Below the pieces are notes generated by a model. The model saw only the letters and a program-made list of their open reading frames with translations. It searched no databases and had not been told where the DNA came from. 17,358 nucleotides of DNA from contig JBJTCD010000124.1 in assembly GCA_046091665.1 (NCBI GenBank), positions 1-17,358 of the forward strand, written 5' to 3'. Positions 6,682-15,412 of the stretch are shown piece after piece. The first letter of the stretch is position 1. Each line of letters begins with the position of its first letter. The position numbers and the translations under genes are program-made. The DNA comes from CAIUPE01 sp046091665 (GTDB lineage: Bacteria; Pseudomonadota; Alphaproteobacteria; Rhizobiales; Beijerinckiaceae).

Positions 6682-7092
6682 TTAAGCTTCCGGAGACCAT
6701 GGCGTGTAATCGCCGGTCACGCGTGGCCTTTGGCCAGCCGCGAGAATGGACCCTTGTGGGCGCCACGCATCAGGCGTGCCCGTGCGGTTTTGTAGATGCG
6801 GTAATTCCCAAGGGCGGGCCTTGTAATGCTCGTCTGGGGGCGGCACATCAAGCTTATGATGGATCCAGCCATACCAGCCGGGCGGAATGCGCGAGGCTTC
6901 CGCCTCACCAAAATAAATCACCCAACGGCGCAAAATGCCCAAAGCCGGATCTTTAACGCCACCTTTGGTTTGATAATAGCGGTTGCCGAACTCGTCCGAA
7001 CCGACAAATTCCCCGTTTTTCCATGTGTGGAAAAGCGTGCCGATCGTGGCACCGTTCCACCAAGTGAAAATAAGGGTCAGTAAACGGATCAT
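6682..7092 (-). CDS. NADH:ubiquinone oxidoreductase accessory subunit NDUFA12 family
   Basis: This 136-residue protein is the alphaproteobacterial homologue of mitochondrial complex I subunit NDUFA12 (B17.2), an accessory subunit at the matrix/cytoplasmic arm. Diagnostic features are WWNGATIGTLFHTWKNGEFVG near the N-terminus, DEFGNRYYQTK, RRWVIYFGEAEASRIPPGWYGWIHH, PRPWELPH-like KARPWELPHLQN, and the C-terminal TGDYTPWSPE. The start at 7092 is preceded by GAGGA about 9 bases upstream. It is divergent from icd, sharing a gap of about 218 bp. In related genomes it lies beside the DUF2155 gene; here the glycosyltransferase/DUF6165 island separates them, and it may still be cotranscribed with that island (98-bp gap). 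Confidence 0.93.
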   Translation of the reverse strand: MIRLLTLIFTWWNGATIGTLFHTWKNGEFVGSDEFGNRYYQTKGGVKDPALGILRRWVIYFGEAEASRIPPGWYGWIHHKLDVPPPDEHYKARPWELPHLQNRTGTPDAWRPQGSILAAGQRPRVTGDYTPWSPEA

Positions 7093-7207
7093 AGCGATTT
7101 ATCCTCGGGAAATCCCTTAAAAAACGCGCCGGACTATGCCGAGGGAGACGCGATTTGTCCAGTCGTCCCTCCCGCCACCGACATGCCTCCTTCGCCTAAG
7201 GTGTGCT

Positions 7208-7236
7208 TTGCCCGAAGCCCGAGCCTCTGCTAGAAC
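7208..7236 (+). promoter_or_regulatory. Candidate sigma-70 promoter for icd
   Basis: TTGCCC (7208-7213) and TAGAAC (7231-7236) are separated by exactly 17 bases and lie about 75 bp before the icd start. Each hexamer matches the consensus at four of six positions. This is a by-eye candidate in the divergent NDUFA12/icd gap (7093-7310), which holds no gene that can be supported. Confidence 0.3.
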
Positions 7237-7310
7237 CGCCCCCATCAAAAAATGCTTCTGAGGGCCATCCTAAAAAGGCCTAGGACGCGCGGATGGAAGA
7301 GGATCGGATA

Positions 7311-8525
7311 ATGGCAAAAATCAAGGTCGCAAACCCTGTGGTCGAGCTCGATGGTGACGAGATGACGAGGATCATCTGGCACTATATTCGCGACAAGCTC
7401 ATCCATCCCTATCTTGATGTGGATTTGCATTATTACGATCTCTCGGTCGAAAACCGCGATGCGACAAATGACCAAGTGACAATCGACTCTGCCAACGCGA
7501 TCAAGAAATATGGCGTGGGTGTCAAATGCGCGACGATCACGCCTGATGAAGCACGCGTTAAAGAATTCAATCTCAAGGAAATGTGGAAGTCACCGAATGG
7601 CACCATCCGTAATATTTTGGGTGGCGTGATTTTCCGCGAGCCGATCATTTGCAAAAACGTGCCGCGTCTTGTGCCGCATTGGACACAGCCCATCGTCGTC
7701 GGGCGTCATGCGTTTGGCGATCAATATCGCGCGACCGATTTCAAAGTGCCGGGCAAAGGCCGCATGACCATCAAATTCGAAGGCGATGATGGCACGGTGA
7801 TCGAGAAAGAAGTGTTCAAATTTCCGAGCGCTGGTGTCGCGATGTCGATGTATAATCTTGATGACTCGATCCGTGATTTCGCCCGCGCATCATTAAATTA
7901 CGGATTGCAACGCAAATATCCCGTCTATCTCTCAACAAAGAATACAATTCTCAAAGCCTATGACGGCCGCTTCAAAGATATTTTCCAAGAGATCTATGAT
8001 GCGGAATTCAAGAGCCAGTTCCAGACACTCGGCATCGCGTATGAACACCGTTTGATTGACGATATGGTCGCATCCGCCTTGAAATGGTCTGGCGGTTATG
8101 TCTGGGCGTGTAAGAATTACGATGGCGATGTGCAGTCGGATATTTTCGCGCAAGGCTTTGGTTCATTGGGTCTCATGACATCGGTCTTGATGACGCCTGA
8201 TGGACAAACGGTTGAAGCGGAAGCCGCCCATGGTACGGTGACGCGCCACTATCGCGAACATCAAAAGGGCAAAGAAACCTCGACCAATTCGATCGCGTCG
8301 ATTTTTGCCTGGACGCGTGGCCTCGCCCATCGTGCGAAGCTTGATAGTAATGACGCGCTCGCGCGTTTCGCAAACACGCTCGAGCATATTTGTGTTGAAA
8401 CCGTTGAAACCGGTTTCATGACAAAAGATCTGGCCTTGCTTGTCGGCGCAGATCAGAAATGGCTTTCAACAACAGGTTTCCTCGACAAGGTCGATGAAAA
8501 TCTCAAAAAAGCGATGTCAGCCTAA
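7311..8525 (+). CDS. icd: NADP-dependent isocitrate dehydrogenase
   Basis: This enzyme oxidatively decarboxylates isocitrate to 2-oxoglutarate in the TCA cycle, producing NADPH. It belongs to the eukaryote-like subfamily II (about 404 residues) typical of Hyphomicrobiales, not the E. coli type. Visible markers are MAKIKVANPVVELDGDEMTR at the N-terminus, the substrate loop KSPNGTIRNILGG, the basic Arg residues in FREPIICKNVPRLVPHW, and DDMVASALKWSGGYVWACKNYDGDVQSD with the metal-binding aspartates. The nucleotide-binding part EAEAAHGTVTRHYREHQ, followed by NSIASIFAWTRGL, completes it. ATG 7311 is preferred over ATG 7293, since it gives the family N-terminus MAKIKV and has AGAGGA (7298-7303) seven bases upstream; the longer frame would place that site inside the gene. 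It ends at the terminator 8546-8573, convergent with alaS. Confidence 0.96.
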   Translation: MAKIKVANPVVELDGDEMTRIIWHYIRDKLIHPYLDVDLHYYDLSVENRDATNDQVTIDSANAIKKYGVGVKCATITPDEARVKEFNLKEMWKSPNGTIRNILGGVIFREPIICKNVPRLVPHWTQPIVVGRHAFGDQYRATDFKVPGKGRMTIKFEGDDGTVIEKEVFKFPSAGVAMSMYNLDDSIRDFARASLNYGLQRKYPVYLSTKNTILKAYDGRFKDIFQEIYDAEFKSQFQTLGIAYEHRLIDDMVASALKWSGGYVWACKNYDGDVQSDIFAQGFGSLGLMTSVLMTPDGQTVEAEAAHGTVTRHYREHQKGKETSTNSIASIFAWTRGLAHRAKLDSNDALARFANTLEHICVETVETGFMTKDLALLVGADQKWLSTTGFLDKVDENLKKAMSA

Positions 8526-8545
8526 GTCGTCATCACTGAAAAAGA

Positions 8546-8573
8546 AAAAGCCCCGCATTGCGGGGCTTTTTTT
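8546..8573. terminator. Bidirectional intrinsic terminator between icd and alaS
   Basis: AAAAGCCCCGC (8546-8556) and GCGGGGCTTTT (8560-8570) are perfect 11-bp arms around the loop ATT, with T continuing to 8573 on the plus strand and a matching A-rich flank at 8539-8549 that supplies U-rich RNA on the minus strand. It sits in the 71-bp gap between two convergent stop codons, so it can end both transcripts. Confidence 0.92.
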
Positions 8574-8596
8574 ATTATAAAATTAGATATCAAAAC

Positions 8597-11248
8597 TCAC
8601 CCTGCACTCCGCAACAGAGATGCAATCGCTTGAAGCGCGTGATCGGCTTTTGATCCATCCGGACCACCGGCTTGCGCCATATCGGGCCGTCCACCGCCGC
8701 CTTTGCCACCAAGTGCTTCGGAACCTACACGCACAAGCTCAACCGCGTTGAAGCGCGCAGTGAGATCACTTGTGACCGCCACAACAAGACCCGCTTTGCC
8801 GTCTTCACCCACATTGACGAGAGCAATAATAGCTGAACCCATCTGGGCCTTCGCTTCATCCGCAAGACCTTTGAGATCTTTCATCTCAACGCCATCAACG
8901 CGGCGACCTAAAAACTTGATTCCATTAATCTCAGTGACATCAGATGCACCAGATGAACCGCCACCACCCATCGCAAGCTTCTTGCGCGCATCCGCAAGAT
9001 CGCGCTCAAATTTTTTGCGCTCTTCAATGATCGCAGAGACACGATCCGCCGCATCTTGCGGAGAGGCTTTGAGAAGCGAGGCGATCTCTTTGAGTTTTTT
9101 CGCTTCAGAAGCGAGATGACGGCGCGCCGCATCACCCGTCATTGCTTCAAGCCGACGCGTGCCTGCAGCAACGCCTGACTCCGATACAATGCTAATCAAG
9201 CCGATATCGCCTGTGCGGATCACATGCGTGCCGCCACAAAGCTCAACCGAATAGGCTTTGTTTGCGCCAGGCTCCGTGCCCATCGAAACGACGCGCACCT
9301 CGTCACCATATTTTTCACCGAACAATGCGCGCGCGCCGCTTTCAATCGCTTCTTCAACGCCCATTAAGCGTGTAACAACAGGCTCATTCTGAAGAACGAC
9401 GCGATTGGCAATGTCTTCGATGCGTGCAAGTTCTTCATCCGATATTGCTTTTGTATGAGAAAAATCGAAGCGCAAACGCTCGGGTGCAACGAGTGATCCT
9501 TTTTGCGCGACATGATCGCCGAGCACTTGACGCAAAGCTTCGTGCAACAAATGCGTGGCCGAATGATTGGCGCGAACGGCACTGCGACGTGTGTGATCAA
9601 CCATCAATTCAAGCGCGGCGCCAATCGTCGCTTCGCCCGCCTCAACCGTGACCGCATGAACAAAGAGATCGCCCAATTTCTTTTGCGTATCGGTTACACG
9701 CAAAGAAAGGCCTCCGCCACTCATCACGCCGGCATCACCGACTTGACCACCGCTTTCGCCATAAAACGGCGTTTGGTTCAATACAACAAAACCTGTTTGT
9801 CCTTTTGAGAGCTTCTCGACGACCTGACCATTTGAAACAAGCGCACGGATTACGCCCTCGGCTTGCTCTGTATCATAGCCCAAAAACTCGGTTGCACCGA
9901 CCTTCTCTTTAACAGCAAACCAGACTGTATCGGTGGCGGCTTCGCCCGAACCCGCCCATGCCGCACGGGCTTTCTCGCGTTGGCGCTCCATCGCCGCATT
10001 GAACGCATCGGTATCCACAGCGATGCCGCGCGGACGCAACGCATCTTGAGTTAAATCAAGCGGGAAACCATAAGTGTCATAAAGCGTGAAGGCAGTCTCA
10101 CCTGAAAGCTTGCCACCTGATGAGAGAGATTTTGTTTCGTCATCAAGCATCGCCAAACCACGCTCAAGCGTTTTGCGGAAACGTGTTTCTTCCAACCGAA
10201 GTGTTTCTTCAATGAGCGCTTCAGCGCGACCAAGTTCGGGATAAGCAAGCCCCATCTCACGCACGAGTGAGGGAACGAGGCGATACATCAAAGGCTCTTT
10301 CGCGCCGAGCAATTGCAGATGGCGCATCGCGCGACGCATGATGCGACGAAGCACATAGCCGCGTCCTTCATTTGAAGGCAACACACCATCGGCAATCAAG
10401 AAGGATGTTGCGCGCAAGTGATCGGCAACCACGCGATGGCTTGCTTGCCCTTTCGGATCAACGGCGGTGGCTTCAGCGACCGCGCGGATCAACGCGCGCA
10501 TTGTGTCGGTTTCGTAATTGTCATGTGTGCCTTGAAGAAGCGCGGAGATGCGCTCTAGACCCATGCCCGTATCAATCGAAGGTTTCGGCAGATTGACGCG
10601 CTCAGAAGGCGTCACCTGCTCGAACTGCATGAAGACGAGATTCCAGATCTCGATAAAACGGTCACCATCGGCATCGGCTGATCCCGGAGGGCCACCCGGA
10701 ATCTTATCCCCATGATCGAAGAAAATTTCAGAGCAAGGACCGCAAGGCCCTGTGTCACCCATCGCCCAGAAATTATCCGAAGTCGGAATGCGGATGATTT
10801 TTGACTCAGGAAGGCCCGCGATCTTTTTCCAAAGGCCGAAGGCTTCGTCATCTTCGTGGTATACCGTAACCATCAAACGCGATTTATCAATCGCGTAATC
10901 TTTGGTGATCAAATTCCAAGCAAGCTCAATCGCGCGCTCTTTGAAATAATCGCCGAACGAAAAATTGCCGAGCATTTCAAAAAAAGTATGATGGCGCGCA
11001 GTATAGCCAACATTATCAAGATCATTATGCTTGCCCCCTGCGCGCACGCATTTTTGCGAGGTCGCTGCGCGAGAATAAGGACGTTTCTCGACACCGGTAA
11101 AAACATTCTTGAATTGCACCATGCCTGCATTGGTAAACATCAATGTCGGATCATTGCGCGGGACAAGCGGGCTAGAGGCCACAATCTCGTGACCATTGCG
11201 CTGGAAATAATCGAGAAAGGTCGACCGAATGTCGTTTACACTGCTCAT
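8597..11248 (-). CDS. alaS: Alanyl-tRNA synthetase
   Basis: AlaS charges tRNA-Ala and clears mischarged Ser and Gly. The 883-residue length is typical. The class II aminoacylation core is N-terminal: RSTFLDYFQRNGHEIVASSP, then motif 2 region RHHTFFEMLGNFSFGDYFKE (85-104), GDTGPCGPCSEIFFDHG (164-180), and motif 3 DTGMGLERI (226-234). The editing domain has HSATHLLHE with His562 and His566, and CGGTH with Cys671 and His675, which together bind zinc. The C-Ala domain follows and contains a Gly-rich stretch near 760-770 and the glycine loop GGKGGGGRPDMAQAGG (847-862). The start MSSVNDIR is preceded by GGAAG about 8 bases upstream. It lies downstream of recA on the same strand, the recA-alaS order known in many Hyphomicrobiales, but an intrinsic terminator separates them. 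Confidence 0.97.
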   Translation of the reverse strand: MSSVNDIRSTFLDYFQRNGHEIVASSPLVPRNDPTLMFTNAGMVQFKNVFTGVEKRPYSRAATSQKCVRAGGKHNDLDNVGYTARHHTFFEMLGNFSFGDYFKERAIELAWNLITKDYAIDKSRLMVTVYHEDDEAFGLWKKIAGLPESKIIRIPTSDNFWAMGDTGPCGPCSEIFFDHGDKIPGGPPGSADADGDRFIEIWNLVFMQFEQVTPSERVNLPKPSIDTGMGLERISALLQGTHDNYETDTMRALIRAVAEATAVDPKGQASHRVVADHLRATSFLIADGVLPSNEGRGYVLRRIMRRAMRHLQLLGAKEPLMYRLVPSLVREMGLAYPELGRAEALIEETLRLEETRFRKTLERGLAMLDDETKSLSSGGKLSGETAFTLYDTYGFPLDLTQDALRPRGIAVDTDAFNAAMERQREKARAAWAGSGEAATDTVWFAVKEKVGATEFLGYDTEQAEGVIRALVSNGQVVEKLSKGQTGFVVLNQTPFYGESGGQVGDAGVMSGGGLSLRVTDTQKKLGDLFVHAVTVEAGEATIGAALELMVDHTRRSAVRANHSATHLLHEALRQVLGDHVAQKGSLVAPERLRFDFSHTKAISDEELARIEDIANRVVLQNEPVVTRLMGVEEAIESGARALFGEKYGDEVRVVSMGTEPGANKAYSVELCGGTHVIRTGDIGLISIVSESGVAAGTRRLEAMTGDAARRHLASEAKKLKEIASLLKASPQDAADRVSAIIEERKKFERDLADARKKLAMGGGGSSGASDVTEINGIKFLGRRVDGVEMKDLKGLADEAKAQMGSAIIALVNVGEDGKAGLVVAVTSDLTARFNAVELVRVGSEALGGKGGGGRPDMAQAGGPDGSKADHALQAIASLLRSAG

Positions 11249-11403
11249 CTATGCGTCTTCCACTTGTCAGCATGGGGGAAATCCGCAAAGCCGGACCCCT
11301 TTCGGATCACGCTTTTAGTGGCGTCTGCCGAGACTGTCGAGACGAGCTGGCCTGAACTCCCCCATTCCGCTCGAATTCTTTTCACGGATACGAGATAACA
11401 CGC

Positions 11404-11446
11404 AAAAAATACGCGGGGTGCGCTCCCTCCGAGCCCCCGCGTATTT
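11404..11446 (-). terminator. Intrinsic terminator after recA
   Basis: On the minus strand, arms AAATACGCGGGG (11446-11435) and CCCCGCGTATTT (11418-11407) form a perfect 12-bp stem around a 16-base loop, and the T-run encoded by A 11404-11409 follows. It lies 37 bp after the recA stop, so recA and alaS are probably separate transcription units. The rest of the 234-bp recA-alaS gap (11249-11482) shows no gene and must hold the alaS promoter, which was not located with confidence. Confidence 0.9.
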
Positions 11447-11482
11447 ATAAATCAAGCGCTCTGATCAAGGATCAGATCAGGC

Positions 11483-12568
11483 TTATTCCTCGCCCTCATC
11501 AAGGTCTTCCGCTGTCGGAGAGACCGCTTCGAGGATTTGCTCGGCCAAAATGCCGGAATTCTGGCGCAGCTGGCTTTCAATCTTATTGGCCACTTCCGGA
11601 TTGGCCTTAAGATAGGCCTTCGCGTTTTCACGGCCCTGGCCGAGACGCTGGCTGTCATAGGAGAACCAGGCGCCCGATTTTTCAACAATACCAGCTTTGA
11701 CACCCAAATCGATGAGTTCGCCCGTCTTTGAGACGCCTTCGCCATACATGATGTCGAATTCGACCTGTTTGAAGGGCGGCGCCACCTTGTTCTTGACGAC
11801 CTTCACACGCGTTGTGTTGCCGATTACTTCTTCCTTTTCCTTGATCGAACCGACACGGCGGATATCAAGGCGGACGGACGCATAGAATTTCAGCGCGTTG
11901 CCACCCGTGGTGGTTTCCGGCGAGCCATACATCACACCGATCTTCATACGGATCTGGTTGATGAAGATGACCATGCAATTCGAACGCGAGATCGAGGCGG
12001 TGAGCTTGCGAAGCGCCTGGCTCATCAAGCGGGCCTGAAGACCGGGCTGTACATCGCCCATCTCGCCTTCGATTTCAGCGCGCGGCACGAGGGCTGCGAC
12101 CGAGTCAACGACCAACACATCAACCGCGCCTGAACGCACAAGCGTGTCGCAGATTTCAAGAGCTTGTTCACCCGTGTCAGGCTGCGAGATCAGAAGATCT
12201 TCGAGATTAACACCAAGCTTGCGGGCATAAACGGGATCGAGCGCATGTTCGGCGTCGATAAAGGCACAGACACCACCGCGCTTTTGCGCTTCCGCAACCG
12301 TGTGCAGCGCGAGCGTTGTCTTCCCTGATGATTCAGGGCCGTAGATTTCAACGACACGACCACGCGGCAAACCGCCAACGCCGAGCGCGATATCAAGGCT
12401 CAACGAACCCGTCGGAATGGTTTCAATTTCAACCGGCTTGTCGGACTTGCCGAGCCGCATGATAGAGCCCTTCCCAAAGGCCCGTTCGATTTGGGAGAGA
12501 GCGGCGTCGAGCGCCTTTGACTTATCCATTGATTGTCCTTCAACGACCCGAAGTGCAGCTTGCGACAT
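11483..12568 (-). CDS. recA: Recombinase RecA
   Basis: RecA forms filaments on single-stranded DNA, drives homologous pairing and stimulates LexA self-cleavage in the SOS response. The 361-residue protein starts MSQAALRVVEGQSMDKSKAL, as is usual in Hyphomicrobiales. The ATPase core has Walker A GPESSGKT (77-84), EHALDP, Walker B region VDVLVVDSVAALVPRAEIEG, loop L1 (GEMGDVQPGLQARLMSQALR) and loop L2 region MKIGVMYGSPETTTGGNALKFYASVRLDIRR. The C-terminus is acidic (AEDLDEGEE), as in regulated RecA proteins. Upstream lie a candidate promoter and a GTTC-N7-GTTC box; downstream is a strong terminator. The downstream neighbour is alaS and the upstream neighbour is cckA on the same strand. Confidence 0.98.
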   Translation of the reverse strand: MSQAALRVVEGQSMDKSKALDAALSQIERAFGKGSIMRLGKSDKPVEIETIPTGSLSLDIALGVGGLPRGRVVEIYGPESSGKTTLALHTVAEAQKRGGVCAFIDAEHALDPVYARKLGVNLEDLLISQPDTGEQALEICDTLVRSGAVDVLVVDSVAALVPRAEIEGEMGDVQPGLQARLMSQALRKLTASISRSNCMVIFINQIRMKIGVMYGSPETTTGGNALKFYASVRLDIRRVGSIKEKEEVIGNTTRVKVVKNKVAPPFKQVEFDIMYGEGVSKTGELIDLGVKAGIVEKSGAWFSYDSQRLGQGRENAKAYLKANPEVANKIESQLRQNSGILAEQILEAVSPTAEDLDEGEE

Positions 12569-12617
12569 GGCGTATGATCCTTATGGCAGAGGCGATTCCG
12601 AGTCTCAATGACACGGC

Positions 12618-12646
12618 ATAAGATTTTTGATCACGTTTTGTTCCAA
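12618..12646 (-). promoter_or_regulatory. Candidate recA promoter
   Basis: On the minus strand, TTGGAA (12646-12641) and TCTTAT (12623-12618) are separated by 17 bases and each match the sigma-70 consensus at four of six positions. The SOS box lies immediately upstream, which suits LexA control. It is a by-eye prediction about 50 bp before the recA start. Confidence 0.4.
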
Positions 12647-12653
12647 AGCTCAA

Positions 12654-12668
12654 GTTCTTTTTTTGTTC
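12654..12668. promoter_or_regulatory. Alphaproteobacterial SOS (LexA) box upstream of recA
   Basis: GTTC (12654-12657), seven T, GTTC (12665-12668) is an exact match to the direct-repeat LexA operator GTTC-N7-GTTC known from Rhizobium, Rhodobacter and other alphaproteobacteria. It lies 86 bp before the recA start, in the 150-bp gap after cckA (12569-12718). A third GTTC at 12640-12643 lies in the same orientation. Confidence 0.85.
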
Positions 12669-12718
12669 TCCTCTCAAAAAGCACGTGATTATGGTGAAAG
12701 TATTGTTAATTCAGAGGT

Positions 12719-15220
12719 TTAGCCGAGAGAGTCCTTAACCGTCTCGGTCAGCTGTTTGAGCGAAAAGGGTTTAGGCAGGAAGCCAAATTCCTCGCCTTCG
12801 GGGAGATTCTTGCGAAAAGCCTCCTCGGCATAGCCCGAGACAAAAATGAACCGGGCGGTGATCCCGCGTGCCCTCGCCTCACCAAGTAATGTGGGCCCAT
12901 CCATTTCCGGCATCACGACGTCCGAGACGATGAGATCGACCGCTTCCGTCTCAAGGAGCGCTAAGGCTTCAACACCGGTCGCGGCTTCGAGCACCCGATA
13001 GCCGCGTTGTGTTAGCGCACGGGCGCCAAAGGCGCGCACCGCATCCTCATCTTCAACGAGAAGGATCGTGCCTTGACCACTAAGATCGGCGCTCGGTTTT
13101 GCAGGACCCGCCGCGTCGGCTTTGACCACGCGCTCGCCTATTTCGGGAATATGACGGGGCAGAAGAATGCGGAACCGTGTGCCCTCACCCGGCTTTGACT
13201 CACAAAGGATAAAGCCGCCCGATTGTTTGACGAAGCCATAGACCATGGATAGGCCAAGACCTGTGCCCTTGCCCACTTCCTTCGTGGTGAAGAAGGGTTG
13301 GAAAATCTTGTCCAAGACTTCGGGCGCAATACCGGTGCCGGTGTCAGTGATTTCGATCATCACGTAATCGGCGGACGGTATCGTCGTATCACCCAATTCG
13401 CTTGAAGCCGCGGCAGCGATATTTGCGGTGCGAATTGAAAGCTCACCCCCTTGCGGCATCGCATCCCGCGCATTCATCGCAAGATTGATGATCACTTGTT
13501 CAAACTGAGTCCGGTCGGCTTTGACGAGCCAGAGATCGCGATCATGTTTAACGTCGAGATTAATCCGGAACCCAATCAAGCGCTTCAACAGACGCGAAAG
13601 ATCGGGAAGAATTTCAGTGAAATGGAAAACAACCGGCAGCAAAGTCTGGCGGCGCGAGAAGGCCAAGAGATGACCGACAAGTCCGGCCGCGCGGTTCACA
13701 TTATGTTTGATCTCCATAATGTCCTGGAAGGCCGGGTCGGTCGGACGGTGATTAGCAAGAAGCAAATCGGCATATCCCAGAATGCCTTGCAGCACATTGT
13801 TGAAGTCATGCGCGACCCCGCCCGCGAGTTCGCCAACCGCTTGCATCTTCTGCGCCTGGGCAAATTGCGCCTCAAGCGCGCGCTGTTCTGTCGTATCAAG
13901 AAGGTGAATGATCGCGGCATCATCGCCGGGCGCATCGGCATGAAGACGCGTCACAAAAAGACGCGCGGAGCTGCCCTCTGAGGCGAGCCTCAAATCAACC
14001 GGCGCCTCGTCGCTTTTCTGGGTTGCGGAAAGATCAATCAAAGACGCAAAACGATCCTGATCTTCGGAGGCAATGATGGAGGAGAAAACCGAACCCACTT
14101 TGCCAAGACCTGAAGGCATGATGCGGGCGAAGGCCGAATTGGTTCGAACGATCTTACCTTCGCTGTTGATCATCGCGATGCCAAAGGGCGAGGCGTTAAA
14201 GAGTTTCGAGAAGCGATATTCATCGCTCACCGACTCTTCACGCGTAATCGCGCCGATCCTTCGATCAATCACCAAGGTCCGGCTTGGCAGCGCCCGACCT
14301 GACGCATCAAAACGGATCTGATGCAAGAGCCGAACGGGAATGAGACCGCCCGTAACACTTTGCAATTCGGTTTCGATCACATCGATCCGTTTCTCATTCG
14401 CCAGACCCGTTTCATGCAAGAGCCGCGCGCGATCTGAAGGCGCCATCACATCCTCAAGCACCAAACCACCCGATCCAATTTCCGCGAGATCCCGCCCGAT
14501 CCATGAAGCGAGCGTCGCATTCATATAATCGATCACGCCTTCGCGATTGAGCGAGAAAAAGCCTGCGGGCGCATGATCCAAAAATTCAATCGCGTGTTGC
14601 AATTCGCGGAAGACAGTTTCTTGCCGTTCACGCTCCCGCGTCACATCCGACACACGCCAAATCTGACGCCGCTCACCATCGCGCAAGGAAATCGGAGCCG
14701 TGCGAATGCGGAACCATGCAGGCGCTTCGCCCTTCATCGTGCGATCAAGCCTAATCTCCTCATCAGCCTCTAATCCGCGTCGCGCCGCCTCCGCCAGGCG
14801 AAACATCGCCTGCGCCGCTTCCGGCGCATGACCGAACAAACCTTCTGGAGACAATGCGGTTGCTCGAGACTGCGAGCCGGTTAAATCAAGATAGGCGCGA
14901 TTGGCAAAAATGACCCGACCCGCGACATCAATCGCGGCGCAGCCTTCATCAAGCGCATCCATCAGTCCGGGCGAGAGGGGGTCAGACTCAGGCGTTCCGC
15001 CGAGCGTAATAAAACCAAAGGCCAGCCCAACCAGGCTTAAGACGCCCAGAGCCGCAAGGGTCGCGACAAGGCCAATAAGCACCAACCCGACATGATCCTC
15101 GGTTGCCGCCAAGGCCACGGCGCCAAAGCCGATAAGGGTGAGGCTGAGCACAACAAGAAGCGGCGACAGAGCCCGACGGCCCGCACGCGACGCATCCCTC
15201 TCGTCAACCCACTCACTCAT
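12719..15220 (-). CDS. cckA: Cell-cycle hybrid histidine kinase CckA
   Basis: CckA is the membrane hybrid kinase/phosphatase that feeds ChpT and, through it, the master regulator CtrA and CpdR. The 833-residue protein has two adjacent membrane helices (about 17-40 and 44-73), PAS-like sensor regions near 85-190, 203-320 and 330-445, a HisKA domain with GGVAHDFNNVLQGILGYADL (phosphorylated His471), and a HATPase domain with the N box NLAMNARDAM, DTGTGI (Asp626) and GKGTGLGLSMVYGF. The C-terminal receiver domain has acidic pocket E723-D724-E725, phospho-acceptor Asp767 in VSDVVMPEMDG and Lys817 in LPKPFS. Together these match CckA better than a generic hybrid kinase. The start ATG 15220 overlaps the stop of the flhB remnant (ATGA), indicating translational coupling. 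recA follows after a 150-bp gap. Confidence 0.95.
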   Translation of the reverse strand: MSEWVDERDASRAGRRALSPLLVVLSLTLIGFGAVALAATEDHVGLVLIGLVATLAALGVLSLVGLAFGFITLGGTPESDPLSPGLMDALDEGCAAIDVAGRVIFANRAYLDLTGSQSRATALSPEGLFGHAPEAAQAMFRLAEAARRGLEADEEIRLDRTMKGEAPAWFRIRTAPISLRDGERRQIWRVSDVTRERERQETVFRELQHAIEFLDHAPAGFFSLNREGVIDYMNATLASWIGRDLAEIGSGGLVLEDVMAPSDRARLLHETGLANEKRIDVIETELQSVTGGLIPVRLLHQIRFDASGRALPSRTLVIDRRIGAITREESVSDEYRFSKLFNASPFGIAMINSEGKIVRTNSAFARIMPSGLGKVGSVFSSIIASEDQDRFASLIDLSATQKSDEAPVDLRLASEGSSARLFVTRLHADAPGDDAAIIHLLDTTEQRALEAQFAQAQKMQAVGELAGGVAHDFNNVLQGILGYADLLLANHRPTDPAFQDIMEIKHNVNRAAGLVGHLLAFSRRQTLLPVVFHFTEILPDLSRLLKRLIGFRINLDVKHDRDLWLVKADRTQFEQVIINLAMNARDAMPQGGELSIRTANIAAAASSELGDTTIPSADYVMIEITDTGTGIAPEVLDKIFQPFFTTKEVGKGTGLGLSMVYGFVKQSGGFILCESKPGEGTRFRILLPRHIPEIGERVVKADAAGPAKPSADLSGQGTILLVEDEDAVRAFGARALTQRGYRVLEAATGVEALALLETEAVDLIVSDVVMPEMDGPTLLGEARARGITARFIFVSGYAEEAFRKNLPEGEEFGFLPKPFSLKQLTETVKDSLG

Positions 15221-15390
15221 TCTCTTCCCCGCATGGACGAATAACGCACCCTCTGCCCACGTTTGAGTCGCATCACATAACCGATGATCTCGGCGACTGG
15301 CTTATACAAATCAAGCGGAATATGGTTCACCGAATTCGACGACATCGACCATTCGAGAAGGGGCTTTGACACAACATTTCGAGTTTTCAT
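15217..15390 (-). pseudogene. flhB: flhB remnant: last 57 codons, coupled to cckA
   Basis: The 57 codons from ATG 15390 encode NVVSKPLLEWSMSS, then VNHIPLDLYKPVAEIIGYVM, then RLKRGQRVRYSSMRGRE. This matches the extreme C-terminus of the flagellar export switch protein FlhB (pattern PLAR-x-LY...IP-x-x-x-Y-x-AVAEII-x-YV-x-RLK). The membrane domain and the NPTH autocleavage site, roughly 300 residues, are absent: sequence upstream of 15390 in this frame is not FlhB and soon runs antisense to the fliO-like gene. GAGG stands 8 bases before the ATG, so the fragment could still be translated. Its TGA overlaps the cckA ATG. It may persist because it provides the promoter and coupled initiation for cckA. 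An alternative is a small FlhB-C-terminal paralogue, but those usually keep the NPTH region. Confidence 0.7.
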
Positions 15391-15412
15391 TTCTGAAGCC
15401 TCGTTAATTGTG

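Noticed and set aside
7093..7310. Possible small gene between NDUFA12 and icd
   Set aside because: No frame with a plausible start and ribosome binding site was found. The stretch is better explained as the divergent promoter region.
10856..11398. 180-codon plus-strand open frame opposite the alaS start
   Set aside because: It is antisense to a well-conserved AlaS N-terminus, with no similarity or ribosome binding site of its own.
11249..11482. Possible structured leader or riboswitch upstream of alaS
   Set aside because: Apart from a weak ATCCG/CGGAT pairing and the recA terminator, no known riboswitch or T-box pattern is visible.
13451..13981. 176-codon plus-strand open frame inside cckA
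   Set aside because: It is antisense to the kinase core of CckA. Its composition mirrors the CckA codons.
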